NCBI GenBank assembly: GCA_030063045.1 | Contig: JAQSEB010000027.1 | Coordinates: forward strand, 620,001 to 684,000 | Direction: 5' to 3' | Length of the DNA: 64,000 nt | Source: Pratylenchus scribneri | Taxonomy: Eukaryota > Nematoda > Chromadorea > Rhabditida > Pratylenchidae | Shown here: positions 1 to 12,711 of the stretch, piece by piece | How the letters are laid out: each line of letters starts with the position of its first letter | How positions within the stretch are numbered: position 1 is the first letter of the stretch | Program-made: the position numbers and the translations under genes | Notes under the pieces: model-generated | The model's input: only the letters and a program-made list of their open reading frames with translations | Databases searched by the model: none | What the model was told of the DNA's origin: nothing

Positions 1-245
1 CTTATACAATTTTGTAGATCTCATCGAGACGCATCGAATGATATATAAATTGTCATGATTTGGTCAAAATTAAAAAATATAAAATCATTTAAACCATTTT
101 TTCCAGATTTTGGTTTTAAACTTTCTTATTTTGGGCCAAAAGCTAACATATTATATACCAATCAATGCATCTTGATGAGATCTACAAAATTGTATAAGGT
201 ATGTTTAGTCTAAAACTAGTTTCTGATTTATTGGAAGACAAAAAC
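1..245. mobile_element. MITE family A, copy 1 (cut by window edge)
   Basis: Positions 1-29 and about 170-197 are near-perfect inverted repeats built around TTTTGTAGATCTCATCGAGA. The right side extends to about 245 with a segment ending in TTTATTGGAAGACAAAAAC. The same arrangement recurs at 14.8, 36.2 and 47.9 kb. There is no coding capacity, so this is a non-autonomous inverted-repeat element. The outer left arm lies outside the window. Confidence 0.7.
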
Positions 246-593
246 TTTATATTTGTACCATTGTGGAATCGCCCATATTTGTACCGCCCTTTGTCTATTG
301 TGGAATCGACCCCGGACGAACCAAAATAAATCGAAATTTTGGCCCAGAAAAATCATGCAAAAATTCTCTTGTTATTAATTATTTTAAGATGGAATATAAA
401 TTTCGGCAAATTTACCTAAGAATTAAATAAAAAAAAATTATGAATTATGGAAATTTTGGCGCATAGGAAAAAATCATGCAAAAATTCTTTTGTAATTAAT
501 TTTTTTGGGTGGAATATATTAAATTTTGGATAATGGATAAAATTTGCCCTGTAATGAATCATAATAATTTGTATTTGTAAATTGTTTTTCGAC

Positions 594-3037
594 CTATTTT
601 CCGCTGCTGTAGCTGCAGTTGTTGGCAAAATGGATTCAATTCCACTGCCTGCGGATTTGCTCATTTTCATTGGCCCTTTCGTTTTTCCACCCTTTCCACT
701 GTTTCCATTTCCATTATTCCTTGTGCCTGTAGCAGATTCATCGACGGATGAAGAATCGGCATTTTCTAAATATTGTAAATAATTCTATTAATTGGAAAAT
801 TGTCTTTTTAATAATCGAAATCCTCTGTTAGAAGCAGTGATGTGCCTTTCGGATTTTATAGCTCCGGCTCAAGCTCCGAGCTCCGACCCCCAAAAAATTT
901 TAGCTCCAGCTCCAGCTCCGGGCTCCGAGCATCTTTTTTTAAGTTCCAGCTCTTGTACTAAAAATTTTTCAAAATTTGGCTCCGGCTCCGGATTCTAACA
1001 AAATCAAATTTTTCACCCGAAAAATTTTTATTTACATTTTAAATTAAAGTTTTAAATGCTTTTATATGCGAAAAAATGTTTTATAAAAAGCAAATGGCAA
1101 TGATGACTGAAAATATGATAGGCAAAAAGGAAAAGTGGTCGGAGCCACAAACAGGCCAAAAATTCCTAGCTCCGGCTCCAGCTCCGAGCTCCGACCCCCA
1201 AAATTTTCAGCTCCAGCTCCAGCTCCGGCTCCGGAGCTGGAGCTGGAGCTGGAGCCGGAGCTGGCACAGCACTGGTTAGAAGACCATTGAAAATAATTTT
1301 TTATAACCTCTTTAGGATGGACTTTATTTTTCAAAAAAACTCTAATAAGATCTAATTTCTCAATTTTGAAACATAATTTTGCTATTTCTTGTTTTAATTT
1401 TACTTAAAATTATATCAATTTAATAAGCCTTTTTGATGAGTGGATTCTGGGTTTTTATTTTAGGGTGGGCTTCTAATAAAAGATTCATGAAATTATTTTT
1501 CCTATTAGAAAATTTGAATCCATTTTTTCTCTTTATTTAAATTAAGAAATAAGAAAATTAAAATTAATTTGTTGCCATAATTATTTTTATCTTAAATTGT
1601 AGATTTTTCTATTAAATTAGAATTAATTTGGTTAAGAAATGAATTTAAAGAAAATATTTTAAATCCACTTATTTTCTAGAGTCCAAATTAAATTTCCAAT
1701 TATAATTTAACCACCATTTTCCATATCCATTTAATTTTAATAAAATTGAAATACTCCCCCTCCCCCTCCCAAGTATCTACCTTTTCCCAATCGAACGGTC
1801 ACCGCTGGCACAGTTGATGTGCTTTTTTGTGCCAAAAATGGTTGTTCATCCCCATCGGCATCCCGGTGATTTTGATTTTCGGTCTCCTCCTCTTCCGTTG
1901 CCTCTTCTGGCGATGCGAATGAGGATTCGGATCCTTGGCCAGAAATTTCCTCCACATGGCCAGCAGTCAAATTGGATGGAGAGAATGGTGGTGATGCCGG
2001 TGCCATTGCGGGGACCGGATGTTGGGGAAGGGAATGAAACCGGAGAGGTTGTCTCTGCTGAAAATTATTAATTAATGGAAAATTTTTAAGTTATGGGAGG
2101 ATATTTTATAATATGAATACCGTAAATCCTCTATCAGTGACACCTGGGTTACTAATTTTCAGTGACCCTCTGAGCTGGGAATTTTTCTGAAATTTTTGAG
2201 ACAAAAAAGTGCTTATTTCGGCTTAATTTTACCTATTAATTGGTTATTTCTACTAATTGGTTATTTTTGACAAAAAAATTTTTTGGGAGGAAAGGGGTTA
2301 CAAATAGAGGGGGGGGGGGGGTTTCAAATAGAGGGAAGGTCACTAATAGAGGATTTACGGTATTTCCAATTCAGTTATAAAATAAGTGGAATTTAAATTT
2401 TTTATCTCATAAAAATTGGAATTCAAAAGTTTAATGTGGCTCAAATTCATTAATTTTTATTTAAAATACATTTTTTATTGTGAATATTGAGATGGATCAT
2501 GAATGTTAGCCTTCATTTTATTGAAGCATTGACCACCAAAATGGGGCAAATAAGGTCATATTATAATGCCCATTACCATTAGATCCGAAAATTATAATGG
2601 AAAAAATATTGTTTTATTTATTTTTGATATTTGATTGTAAACGATGAAAAAAAGACTATTTTAGGGTTAGAATCTTATGGCCAATTTAGGGATATTCAGG
2701 GTGATTTTGGTGGTGAAAAATTCTGGCGACTAGATAACCAAAAAGTATACCAAAATATTTCTAAATAGTTTTGATGATTTAGAATTATTCTGTATGAGTA
2801 ACATTATTGATGAGTCAAAAAACTCACAACATTCTCTACTGAAGTTTTCTGCCTTTGCACTGTTTCCAATGGTGGCCTGTAGATTGGAAAGGCAACTGGC
2901 ACATTTAATTTGTCGACGGTGGCATCATTTGCTTGTTCCTCCGTCCTTGATATCCTTGTTTGTTGTGAAAGCAAGAAAATAAAAAGGAGGAAAGAATTTG
3001 TGACGATTTGACGGAAAATTTGGCCGAAATTCATCAT
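594..3037 (-). CDS. Secreted low-complexity protein, N-terminal three exons (partial)
   Basis: Exons 2828-3037, 1781-2057 and 594-765 join in frame (phases 0, then 1, then 2 left open), giving at least 219 residues; the gene continues past the left edge. I chose the Met-Met-Asn start at 3037 because it is followed by a good signal peptide: a polar start, then the hydrophobic stretch SFLLFIFLLS at about residues 15-24. The rest is low in hydrophobic residues: a Pro/Arg stretch, an acidic run EEATEEEETE, then a Gly/Asn/Lys stretch (GNGNSGKGGKTKG). This composition suggests an extracellular or surface-coat disordered protein. No family was recognised. The intron between exons 2 and 3 holds a hAT-like insertion (835-1274), and the intron between exons 1 and 2 holds a MITE (2120-2360). 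A secreted effector or a neuropeptide precursor are alternatives I cannot separate; no dibasic-flanked peptide repeats are evident. Confidence 0.6.
835..1274. mobile_element. hAT-like non-autonomous element carrying AGCTCC repeats
   Basis: Ends are CAGTGATGTGCC on the left and the complement of CAGTGCTGTGCC on the right. The element is flanked by an exact 8-bp duplication, GTTAGAAG, at 827-834 and 1275-1282. Inside, next to both ends, lie runs of a 6-bp AGCTCC/AGCTGG repeat in opposite orientations. CAG-type ends and 8-bp duplications are typical of the hAT superfamily. No transposase is present. Confidence 0.85.
2120..2360. mobile_element. Tc1/mariner-like MITE with TA duplication
   Basis: The terminal inverted repeats read CCGTAAATCCTCTAT at the left and its complement at the right, with TA on both sides (2118-2119 and 2361-2362). 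Inner repeats (GTGACC and GTCACT) are also inverted. A G-run of 13 lies near 2310. The element is 241 bp, non-coding, in an intron of the secreted-protein gene. Confidence 0.75.
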
Positions 3038-6000
3038 TGATGAGAGAATTTCTTGGAGAGACAGAAAATGGGGCAAAATTGTTTTTGCAGTGAATTTTGT
3101 GCAGTCGCAGAATTAATTTTATTAATTTATTTTGATCGTTGTTTTTTGTTGCATTTAATTAATTCTTTGATTTATTTTTTCTTAAATATTATTTTTATTA
3201 ATTTTAAAAATTAAAATATATTAAATTTGTGAAATTCTCGAGTTCTTGGGAACACGAATTTGGGTAAAATTAATGTTTAAAATTTTTAAATTATTTTTAC
3301 AAAAAATTCTGAATTTTAATTTTAACAAAAAAAAATAATAAAATTATGAATTATCCCATTTATAAATATTTTGATCGATTTTCATCGATATGGAAAAAAT
3401 CTATATTCCGTGCCCCCATCGAAACATAGTCCACCATTCTTCCCGGTCAATAAAGGCTTAAAGAGCAGAAAGTGCGGACTGTTTTTATGTTGTTAGTCAT
3501 CACCGTAAAAATTGTCATGATTCGTGAGAATTTATTCAATTCAACGGGACGAAAAGTTCGGCCCCTTTATTGAATAAACGACAATTGAGTATATTTAGGG
3601 GCAGTTTTGGCCAATATCTCAGCGAGAAAGTAGTTAAATTAAATAAGAATTAGACCATTTGTTTAAAAAATGCCCTGAATTTCCTCTAAAAATGGCATCA
3701 ATAATTTATTTTTATAATCAAAATTAGAAAGAAGTAAGCCTTGGAATGTGAATAAGCCGAATTTTCGATGAATGAAAGGGCCCAAATTATATCATAGTTA
3801 AAAAATTTAATATATATTTTTATAGAGAAAACTTCGAAAGAAGGGGTATATCACTTTTCCGGGATTAATTATTATCTCGGTGAGCTTTGGGCCAAAAATA
3901 ATATTAGCAAATTCTAAATCAACGGTATCTTATCCCGATTTTTTAATTAATTTCAACATTCAACGGGAAAATCCATTTTATTTTCGATCATTTTCCCCCA
4001 TTCGCCCTTCTCATCATGATGGGCCTCCTTATGCCCCCATTGTCTCATTCATCGTCACCAAAGTCCACCAAAAGTCCATCACCACCCATACTCGACTCGA
4101 TTAATAAGTCCAATGAATCGAAAATCAAGTGATTGAGTGAATGCTTTTGAGGACGATGAGGCGAAAATCAGAGACAAAAAAGGGGGACCGAGTGGGAACT
4201 GGGAATGAATAAAATAAATAATGGAAAATGGAAAGAAGGACTTTGAGTGAATTGAAAGGGGAAATTGAAGAGGGGAGCCGGAGGGCCCCTTCATTTGTGA
4301 AGAGTGGACCGACCGTCGTGGATAGACTTTTTTTTTGCTTTCGCCGATTGAACGGAAGAATAATCCATTTGAGAGGGAGACAATAATTTTCCTTTGTCTT
4401 TTTTTTTTTTGATATTGTTTGATCTTTTTAATTGAAAAAGGGAAAGTCCAAATTGCGCAAGAAAATTGGTAAATTGATTTTTTTAACAATAAATAGGGAA
4501 ATGACAAGAATTCTTAGGGAAAGGCTAGGGAAAATGCCAAAGAATTGAGCATATGAGAATTTTATTATGCAAGCCAATAATAACAAGGATTACGCGCATT
4601 GGGCGATCTGCTGGTGCTTTTTAAGCCAATTAGGTATTATAATATTATTATATTATTTGAAAAAGGTGATGTGAAAGGAAGGAAGCATGGCGGACCTATT
4701 GGAAAAAAGAAAAGATAAGCAAAATTTAAGAATTTTAAGGTTTTAGAGCTGGATGAATCTTTTAAAATTTATATGCTATGTTTTAGATCTCGGGGAATGG
4801 GTATTGGGCTACATCGTGGGCCTTATTAGAGAATTTTATTTTAAATGAATTAATGACTAATAACTAGGAAAAACTTTTCTTAAAAAATTCCTCTTTGGAT
4901 ATATCTCGAATATGGTTTTTGGGGATTTATTTTTAGAAAAAGTATATTTAATAGACAATTTCGGGGCAATCCCTAAGGCAATTTGATGATGCAAAAATTT
5001 ACAATTGACAATAAAAATAACAATTTTTTGGAGGGGAGTGAATTGGGCTATTCAACACGAGGATAAGGACATAGGAGAGGACACCCAAATATGCACATGA
5101 TTACCAAAAATTACAATGCAAAAATGTTGTAATGGCCATCATTTCTTCCTCCAATATTAATAGTATGAGCCCCTTGATTCGTCCGGAGGAAAATTGGGCC
5201 AACCCCCCTTCATCATTCACGTCTTCTTGTCCACCGGTTGGTTGGTGGCCCAAAATTGGACAATCGACTTCTTTTGGGGAAAGAGGACGGAAAAAATTAG
5301 GAGGGAAACAATATGTCAAGCACCAATCACTGGCGGTCTCCTTTGATTTTCTCCTCATGTTTTTGGTTGAAAACGTGCTTTTTGGCTTGCAATGTTGCTG
5401 TGTGGACGACAGCATAATTTGGTTAGCCCCATTCCTTTTTGGACAAAATATTACAAGAAATTGTCTTTTTTGGGAGATTGGGGCTGTTTTTAGGCTAATT
5501 GAGGAGGAATACTGGAATTGGAATATTTATAGGGTCTATGGAGCAAATGAAGGAGAATTTGGGTGTGCGGCTTATCCTTCTTTGCAATAAATTTTGGCCA
5601 AACTTATAAAAAAATTGTGATTTAAAGGAAGGTTTTGTTTGTTGCTTTCATATATAAATCCTTTTGGGAAAACTATTTTATAAGATATTGAAATTAAAAT
5701 TAAAAAGTACAAAATTGTAGGGGAATTTTCTGGAGTAATGGAAATTTATAGACCGAAATTTTAAATGATTGAATTGGTTTTACATTTAAATTATAATTTA
5801 ATAAAGCAAACATTTAATTGCGCATTTACATTCATTTTGGCTATTGATAGTCATCTGAATTTTATGCTTTGCGTAATTTTGTTTTAAATTTAACATCTTA
5901 TCCGTATTTCGAATTAAAACACTGTCACTTTATGTTATAAATTTCGTTAAGTAAATAGTAAATTACCTAAATTAATTTTATGTTACATATATCATATTTG

Positions 6001-7204
6001 AGAGTATTTTCTGCTTTTTTAAAAATTAAAATAAAAATAATTTAAAAATTGGATCTGTCATAAAATTCGCTTAAATCCATAGACATTCTATAGGTTGGGG
6101 GAATTGAAATTGTATCTATTTTCTTTAATTTTTGTTTTGAATTTGAAACTAGTTCACCAGAAACCAAAACCAGTAACGAAAAGTTGAAACATATTTTCAT
6201 TTAGCCGACAAAGATCAAATATTAATAGCGCCCAAAAACTCATTCAGCTGGTTTTTTGGACTGAACAATTTGTCGGTGTTAAGGGCTAGCACAAAGGTGG
6301 GTGAATATTTTTGCGCACGAAAATTACACAATATATTCCATATAAAATTGAAGGGAATTATATAATTTGGCGGGGGGTAATTGGAGAAGGCGGAATTAAG
6401 AAGGTGGTGGATTTGTTAGATGTGGAGACCGGAAAGAAACAAGAAACAATTGGAATTGTCCATTCTAAGTAAGTAAGGAGGAAATTGGGGTGGATGGGGA
6501 ATGGGGAGAAAATGTTGAATGCGCAACGGGAAGTCGATTGAATGACAGTGGACACCGCGTTTTAAAAGCCAAGTATTAATAAATGAAGGCAGGAAAGTAG
6601 GATAACCTTGTTGAATGGCCAATATCAAATCATTTAAGTTATTTTAATTCCCCATTCGGAATTATTTTTCAACTTTTCGAAAATTGGGAAAAATTTGAGT
6701 CTAATTTCTAACTCCTTTAATTAATGGCACTATATAAATTATAGTGGATTTTTTAACGGAAAAACGGAAAATCGCAAATTTATTGATGAAAGGCCCTGCG
6801 GTGGTGATGATGACGTAATTTGGGCAAAGTAATGGATTTTTGCTGTGAAATGCAAGAGAATTGGGTGGGGATGAAAGTCCGATTTTTACGGTGATTTTTG
6901 CGTCCCTGGCGGAGATTGACTGGAAGGTAATATGAGATTTGGGGTGGGGTGAGAAATGAATATTGTTTATTTTTACCATAGAGGGATATTTTTTTGGCCA
7001 GATTTATTGGATGGAAAATTAAGGCGAAAATATATTTATTTTTTAATTAAGGGGTATTTATTTTTTTAATAAAATTTTGAATAAATTTGATTAAGGAATT
7101 GATATTTTTATAATAATTTAAAAATTCACTCTTTTAAAGAAAAATAAAATTATTTTTTGTTTTATAAATCAGAAATTGTGTATAAATTGGATTATTTATT
7201 TTAT
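3038..7204. other. Intergenic, no supported gene
   Basis: About 4 kb without a reading frame I can defend. A few patches of higher GC (around 3400-3480, 3960-4320, 5130-5580 and 6360-6960) contain open frames of up to 152 codons, but they lack coherent protein character and splice-linked partners. They may be promoter or regulatory sequence for the secreted-protein gene that starts at 3037, or non-coding RNA; I see no decisive signal. Confidence 0.5.
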
Positions 7205-7510
7205 TACAATTTTAACTAAGAAAAATGTGTTTTTGATTAACTAAGAAAAATGTTTTTCGATTAACTAAGAAAAATATATTTTGATTAACTAAGAAAAATG
7301 TTTTTCGATTAACTAAGAAAAATATATTTTGATTAACTAAGAAAAATGTTTTCGATTAACTAAGAAAAATGTGTTTTCGATTAACTAAGAAAAATGTGTT
7401 TTCGATTAACTAAGAAAAATGTGTTTTCGATAAACTAAGAAAAATGTATTTTGATTAACTAAGAAAAATGTGTTTTCGATTAGCTAAGAAAAGTGTGTTT
7501 CAGATTAACT
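7205..7510. repeat. 25-bp minisatellite (GATTAACTAAGAAAAATGT)
   Basis: About 12 head-to-tail copies of a 24-26 bp unit alternating between GATTAACTAAGAAAAATG and TGTTTTC. Copies differ by small substitutions and one-base indels. Confidence 0.9.
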
Positions 7511-8574
7511 ATAAAAAATTTATAAAAAAAAGAAAATTCTCATTTTCATGCGCCTTAAGGAAGATGAGGCGAAGACCTTGAACATAGATGAGAGTATAAA
7601 ATGAACGGAAACATCAATGAAATTCACGGTGTATTCCTCATAAAATGTACAATTTAAGCGGCAATTTACTAAAAAAAAAATATATCGTCAAACCGACGCC
7701 ATTTGGCCTCGAATTGGATTGGCGAGAATTTGCCAAGGACATACAAAAATGCTTCCTAATTTTTTGGACGCAAAATTTGCGCGTCTGGCGGGCCTCAAGA
7801 AGAAGATAGCAACGACGGGGCAATTGAAGGGAAGCTATCCATCTCGATGGCGCCCCAAACCCCTTTAGGAATCGAAAGGAAATGGGGCGAGCAAAAGAAA
7901 GGGAGAAAATTGGGTTGGTTTGATATTGCTGCGCGGAAGTTTGCGTTTGGCCTTTTCATCAATGATTTGGGCGTGGTGGAAGTAAAGTTGGGGAGGAATT
8001 CATGCGATTTTATTAGGCAATAATGTAAAAAAAAAGTCCGATGAAAAATTCCTAGAAAATGTAATAAAAATATATAAATTTGTATAATAAAAATATTTAT
8101 TTTATAAAAAAAAATGCAAAAATAACATCGCCTAATAAGGCTTGATTGAAAAGGAAAAGGCTCAACCGAAAGTGGTCAATGAAAAATTACGGATGGCAAT
8201 TTTCAGGGATGCTCGTAAAATGGAAGAGGGCAATTTGCTGATGCTGCGCAAGGTGAACATTTTTTCTTCATGAATTCTTTGAATAGGGGGATTTTCGCTG
8301 TTGGGATTTGGAGGAGGAACAAAAAAAAAAGGAGGGCAAGAAGAGGATGGACCGTCTTCTTCGTCTGTGCTTGTTGAGGGGATTTTGAGAGGAAGAAAAG
8401 CTAAAAGGGGCAAAATTAGGAGGAGTATTTTTCGGTAGAGGAATGGGCGAAAATAAGTGTTGGCTTGGGGAAGCCAATGTGAAAGGTGAATCTTCTCTAT
8501 TTTCCTCACTTTTATCCATACATTTTCATATATCCCTTTAAGGGAAAAAATTAATTAAGGTGTTAATAAAATAT
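7511..8574. other. Intergenic, nothing supported
   Basis: Contains moderately GC-rich stretches (7690-8010, 8160-8510) with open frames on both strands, none with recognisable protein features. Left unassigned. Confidence 0.4.
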
Positions 8575-8960
8575 AAGTTTTAGTTCGAATTTGACTAAAA
8601 ACACAAAAATTAGAATTTGACTAAAAACACAAAAATCAGAATTTAACTAAAAACACAAAAATCGGAATTAAGTGAAAATACAAAAATCAGAATTAAGCGA
8701 AACACAAAAATTAGAATTTAACTAAAAACAAAAAAAAACAGAATTAAGCGAAAATACAAAATCAGAATTAAGCGAAAACACAAAAATCAGAATTTGACTA
8801 AAAACACAAAAAATCAGAATTGAGAAAAAACACAAAAATCAGAATTTAATCATAAAATCAGCAGAAGTTAACTAAAAACACAAAAGAATTTAAATAAAAC
8901 ACAAAAAATAGAATTTATAGAAAATATAAAAAATAGAATTTAGCAAGACAAAACACATTA
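8575..8960. repeat. About 27-bp degenerate minisatellite (AAAACACAAAAATCAGAAT)
   Basis: About 14 imperfect copies of a unit with the core AAAACACAAAAATCAGAATT, decaying toward the right end. The ACACAAAA part resembles the larger satellites at 13, 25.5, 52 and 59 kb. Confidence 0.85.
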
Positions 8961-10424
8961 GAGTTAGAGGAAATTAGATTTTTAATTCTTTATTTACAGT
9001 ACTTTCTACTTTCGCACAGAAAAAGGACCGCTTTTGAAGCTATGAAAGTAGTAAAAGTTAGGAGCGCGAGGTTGGTTCTTTTTTTGGGTGAATTGAGCTG
9101 TTGCTGAACAACACATACAAAACAAAATAAGGTGGCTCAAATCTTCCCTCAATTTGTGTGTGCTTGTTATGCTTCAAAGTAACAGCATTATTATGCATTA
9201 TACCGGTTGGAAAATTGAACATTTTTGTGGACGATTGGGGACGGATGAGAGGGATTTTCGCTAGCGCAGATAATAGGGCCCCCTTCGCGCATTTGGGGCA
9301 GCTGACCTGAGCCTTGCGCGGGCGTGTATTTTTGGGATCAAAAATGGGGTTGAAAAGTAGCAGGTGAGGGAGCAGAGAAGGACAAGGACGGGGAGGATTA
9401 AGACATATTTTTTCAAGATCAAAATTTTAAAAAAAAATATTTTTTCGAGGAGTAATTTTTAATTTAAAACAAATCTGAATTTCTTCTCATATAGGCCAAT
9501 TTTATATGAATATGCAGCCATTTACAAAGGTGAGCTATTCATGGTAAAATTCGGAAATCGGCATTGGCATGGCTTGGTAAAAATTTGACAAAATTAAGGA
9601 CAAATTTGCTTCCCATCTGGCTAAATTTACTTAGTGCCTTAAGGCTAATTTAATATTTAAGACTTTAGTTCTCAGATGATGAATATTGAGATGAGATGGT
9701 ATTGACAGCAAATTCGGTTTTAATTTATTAGGAAAAATAAGTATTAAAATTAGCAAAAAATAAATAAATTTCACAGGACAGGATCACATTTTCAAATACG
9801 GTCTAAATTCTATATGGAGGGGAAATGAAAAATGTTTGTACAAATTTTTCATAAATGGTGAAAAAAAATTTATTGTATAGAATACAATGGATTTAAAAAA
9901 AAAAAAGAATGCGGATGTGCCAAAATCCCCGAACTCCGATTTATGGGATTATGAAGCCGGAAAATTTTCTATTGAATTATTTTTTAAACCATTTAAGCAG
10001 ATTTTGGATTAAAATTTGCGTTTGGTTTTGTGTGGAACATTGAATTTACTAAAATGTGCGCAGTGGAATTTTCCGTATGTGTGTTTAGAAAAGGCCGAGG
10101 TGGGTGCGCAAAAAGTGGTGGTGGTGGCGGACGAAGGTATAGGTGGAGAAGGCAATGGACTGTCCCAGGGAAGAAGAAGAAGAGCAGCAGAGGAAGAGGA
10201 GGAGGATGACTTTGGAAGGTCATCTCATCACTCTTCATACCCTTCCAATTTTGCTGGTGCTGAGAAGATCTTCCCAATTCTCATCCTCTGTTGCTCGGAA
10301 AAACAGTCGATGAAGAGATGAATTTGTGCTTGCCTCCCTCTTCTGCGCAGCCACTTTTCGCCTCATCCCATCCTTTCCTCCGTCTAATACAACTACAATA
10401 AATAGTAGAAATCGGCCAAGCACC
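8961..10424. other. Spacer; possible 5' region of the gene at 10.9 kb
   Basis: No complete gene is visible. A GC-richer stretch at 10010-10320 is open on both strands. On the plus strand a candidate donor at about 10136 would be phase-compatible with the exon starting at 10884, but no start codon is found upstream in that frame, so I do not call an exon. Confidence 0.35.
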
Positions 10425-10625
10425 TCGGTCGGGAACTCGGTTCGGGATTCCCGAAAATTCCCGTTCCTGAGTTTTCCCGAGTCAAAAATATCGGGATCCC
10501 GCCAGAGACCCGTATCCAGAAATTTTTCATGGAAGGGGCAATGGGTGCACTGAAAATTTTTTTATGGAGCAATTGCCCCCTATTTTCCCCTGACCCTGAA
10601 TACGGGCCTGGATCCCGCACGGGAT
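10425..10625. repeat. GC-rich palindromic CGGGATCCCG-type repeat
   Basis: Dense repeats of CGGGATTCCCG, CCCGAAAATTCCCG and CGGGATCCCG in both orientations, stemming from at least two inverted arms (about 10440-10510 and 10590-10635). Related GGATCC/CCCGGG-rich patches occur at 21.2, 22.4 and 39.1 kb. Confidence 0.6.
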
Positions 10626-10664
10626 TCGGGAATTTTTAAAAACAGTGAAAAAAGAGATAAAACT

Positions 10665-10865
10665 GGTACTTTTGCCGTTTGGGTCCGCTTTTTTTGTGGG
10701 AAGGGGAGGGGGTTAGGATTTAGGGGTAACATGAGATGATTTTCACTACGTCATATCCGTAATCTATCCTCTGTAGATGACCCTAAACCTGCTGATGACC
10801 CACAGGGCGATGGGCGACCCTTTTCACTTTCAGAAAGAAAAGCGTACCCAAACGGCATAAGTACC
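10665..10865. mobile_element. About 200-bp MITE with GGTACTTTTGCCGTTTGGGT ends
   Basis: The first 20 bases and the complement of the last 20 match closely (GGTACTT.TGCCGTTTGGGT), and further in AAAGCG/CGCTTT also pair. No coding sequence. It sits immediately 5' of the exon beginning at 10884. Confidence 0.75.
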
Positions 10866-10883
10866 CTATTAAAACTTATTCAG

Positions 10884-12049
10884 TAAATGAGAGCTCAAAC
10901 TCATCTTCTCTTCCTGCTGATGAAAATGCAAACTCTTCTTCCTCCACAGCATTGCCGAAAATACCAACAACAAATACCGCGATGGAACAAAAAGAACAAC
11001 ACAAAATTCGAACAACCGCAATTTCGGTTCCGGATGGCGACATCCTAAAAGATTATGTTCGGTTGAATAAATCCAAAGGAACATTTCTAAAAATCCAATT
11101 GGAAAAGGGCAAAAGCGGTCATAAAATCTTTAATGTCAGCTCAAAACTTCACGTATTACTTCCATAATTATTAAAAAATGATTAATTGTAAATTTCAGAA
11201 TTTGTACCTATCCATGTTTGTTAATTTTAATATTCCATTTCCCAATGATGCCTATGCCTTTGTGCGTGCTTTGGATGAGCTCATCTTGGAATTGGCGACG
11301 AAAAATTTTGATCAAAAGTTACTTCAAGGTATTTATCAAGTTCGCAAATCTATTCTAAAAAAATTATCCTTAAAGTCGAAAAAATCAAAATTTTTTTCAA
11401 GGTTTAATCTCGATCGATGAGTTAAGCATGAATCGGTCATTGATTGGTTTATATAAAAGTCAAAAATAAAAAGTTAGGAAAGTATTGTTAGTTTCATAAG
11501 TAAACTGGGTTTAAGGCTTATCAGTTTTGCTTTTTTTGATGGCATTGAACTTTTTAATTTTTGTTTAGAAAAATTTTAAAAAAGTTTCAAAATCTATTTT
11601 GGACTCTAAGTTTTCCAAATTTTGGTCATTTTTGTATTAAAACATTATTTTATTAAATTTATATTAGATTAAGTTGGGACTTACTAATTCAAAAATTAAC
11701 GAAACAGACAACAAAATTTATTATATTTTTAGCCAAACGACATCAATCCAAGCGTTTATTGAAATTGCGAACCGCTGAAGTGATGGGCCAAATCCACAAA
11801 TTCCACTTGGAATTGTTATTTTTCCCAAATGAGGGTAGAGCGGATATCAAACCGGAATTGTGCATTCTACTTTCGGCATTCAAATTGAATATTGAGAATA
11901 ATTCAACAAAGCGATGGTTATTGCTACCATTGAGGGCATTGCCTTGGTTACGTGAACAAATGGCCGATATGTTGGTGCGGCATGATGATGGGACAGAGAT
12001 GATTGCGAGGGAGGCACCGGCCAAAATACCCAATAAATACCTTTTATGA
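10884..12049 (+). CDS. Unrecognised protein, last three exons (5' end not found)
   Basis: Exons 10884-11152, 11199-11328 and 11733-12049 join in frame and end at TGA 12047-12049, giving about 238 residues. The first visible exon opens with a Ser/Asn-rich linker, then the segment KGTFLKIQLEKGKSGHK. The second gives FVNFNIPFPN followed by a predicted helix. The last gives a basic stretch (KRHQSKRLLK) and FKLNIEN...LLLPLRALPWL. The strand-strand-Pro-helix rhythm seen twice faintly resembles PUR-family nucleic-acid-binding repeats, but the match is too weak to name it. The exon at 10884 needs one base from an upstream exon that I could not place; a MITE ends 19 bases before it. Confidence 0.65.
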
Positions 12050-12711
12050 GAAACTAATAAATATTATGGAAATTGGAAATAGTAGAATGACTTGATGGAA
12101 TTGATTTTTAATTGATTGATAATTTTACCAATTTGTTATTTATTTTATTTAAATATTTAATTGAATAAATGTTCTGATGAGAATTGTGTTAAAAAATTTA
12201 TACTTCTGGCAACTTTCACCCAAAAAAATCGTTTAAGATAACCAAACCGGTTTTTGCCAATTTACGGGGATTATAAATAAAAAAACCAATTAAATTTTCG
12301 GATTTAGTGCGTTGGAACTTTTTGAATTTAAAAACTTTTTAAAATCAGTTACAAAACATGTAAATTTTAAATTCACTTTTTGTCAAATCTAATAAAAATT
12401 AATGTCTTTCTGAGACCCTAGTCCAATTTTCACTCCACCATTATTTTATTAGCATCACTATTAAAAATATCAAATTGGTCACACATTAAAAAGCCATTAA
12501 AAATAGTATTTTTCATTACAAGGTTTTTGTCAATTTTTTGACTCCCTTAGTCATCCATAAAACCCAAAACTATCAGAATTTGTTTATGCATTTTATGTCT
12601 TTATTTAAGGCAATTTGAAATGTTGGCGATTTAAATTGAATAAATAATAAAAAGATCGGATGTATGTATCATTATCAAAGATATCTTCTTTCTCTATTCT
12701 TTATTATCTGC
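12050..12711. other. Spacer between convergent genes
   Basis: AT-rich, with the 3' ends of the plus-strand gene (12049) and the minus-strand MATH-BTB gene (12712) facing each other. No further feature seen beyond AATAAA-like motifs near 12163 and 12640. Confidence 0.5.

Noticed and set aside
4079..4507. A 142-codon minus-strand open frame rich in Phe, Ser and Lys
   Set aside because: Composition reflects T-rich and A-rich DNA; no splice partners or recognisable motifs.
5132..5590. A 152-codon plus-strand open frame
   Set aside because: It begins with an ATG but has no domain-like features, no homologous neighbour and an antisense open frame of similar quality. Possible but unsupported.
10016..10321. 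Plus-strand open frame considered as the 5' exon of the gene at 10.9 kb
   Set aside because: A phase-compatible donor exists but no ATG start and no acceptor gives a convincing exon; the acidic run comes from a GAGGAA-type simple sequence.
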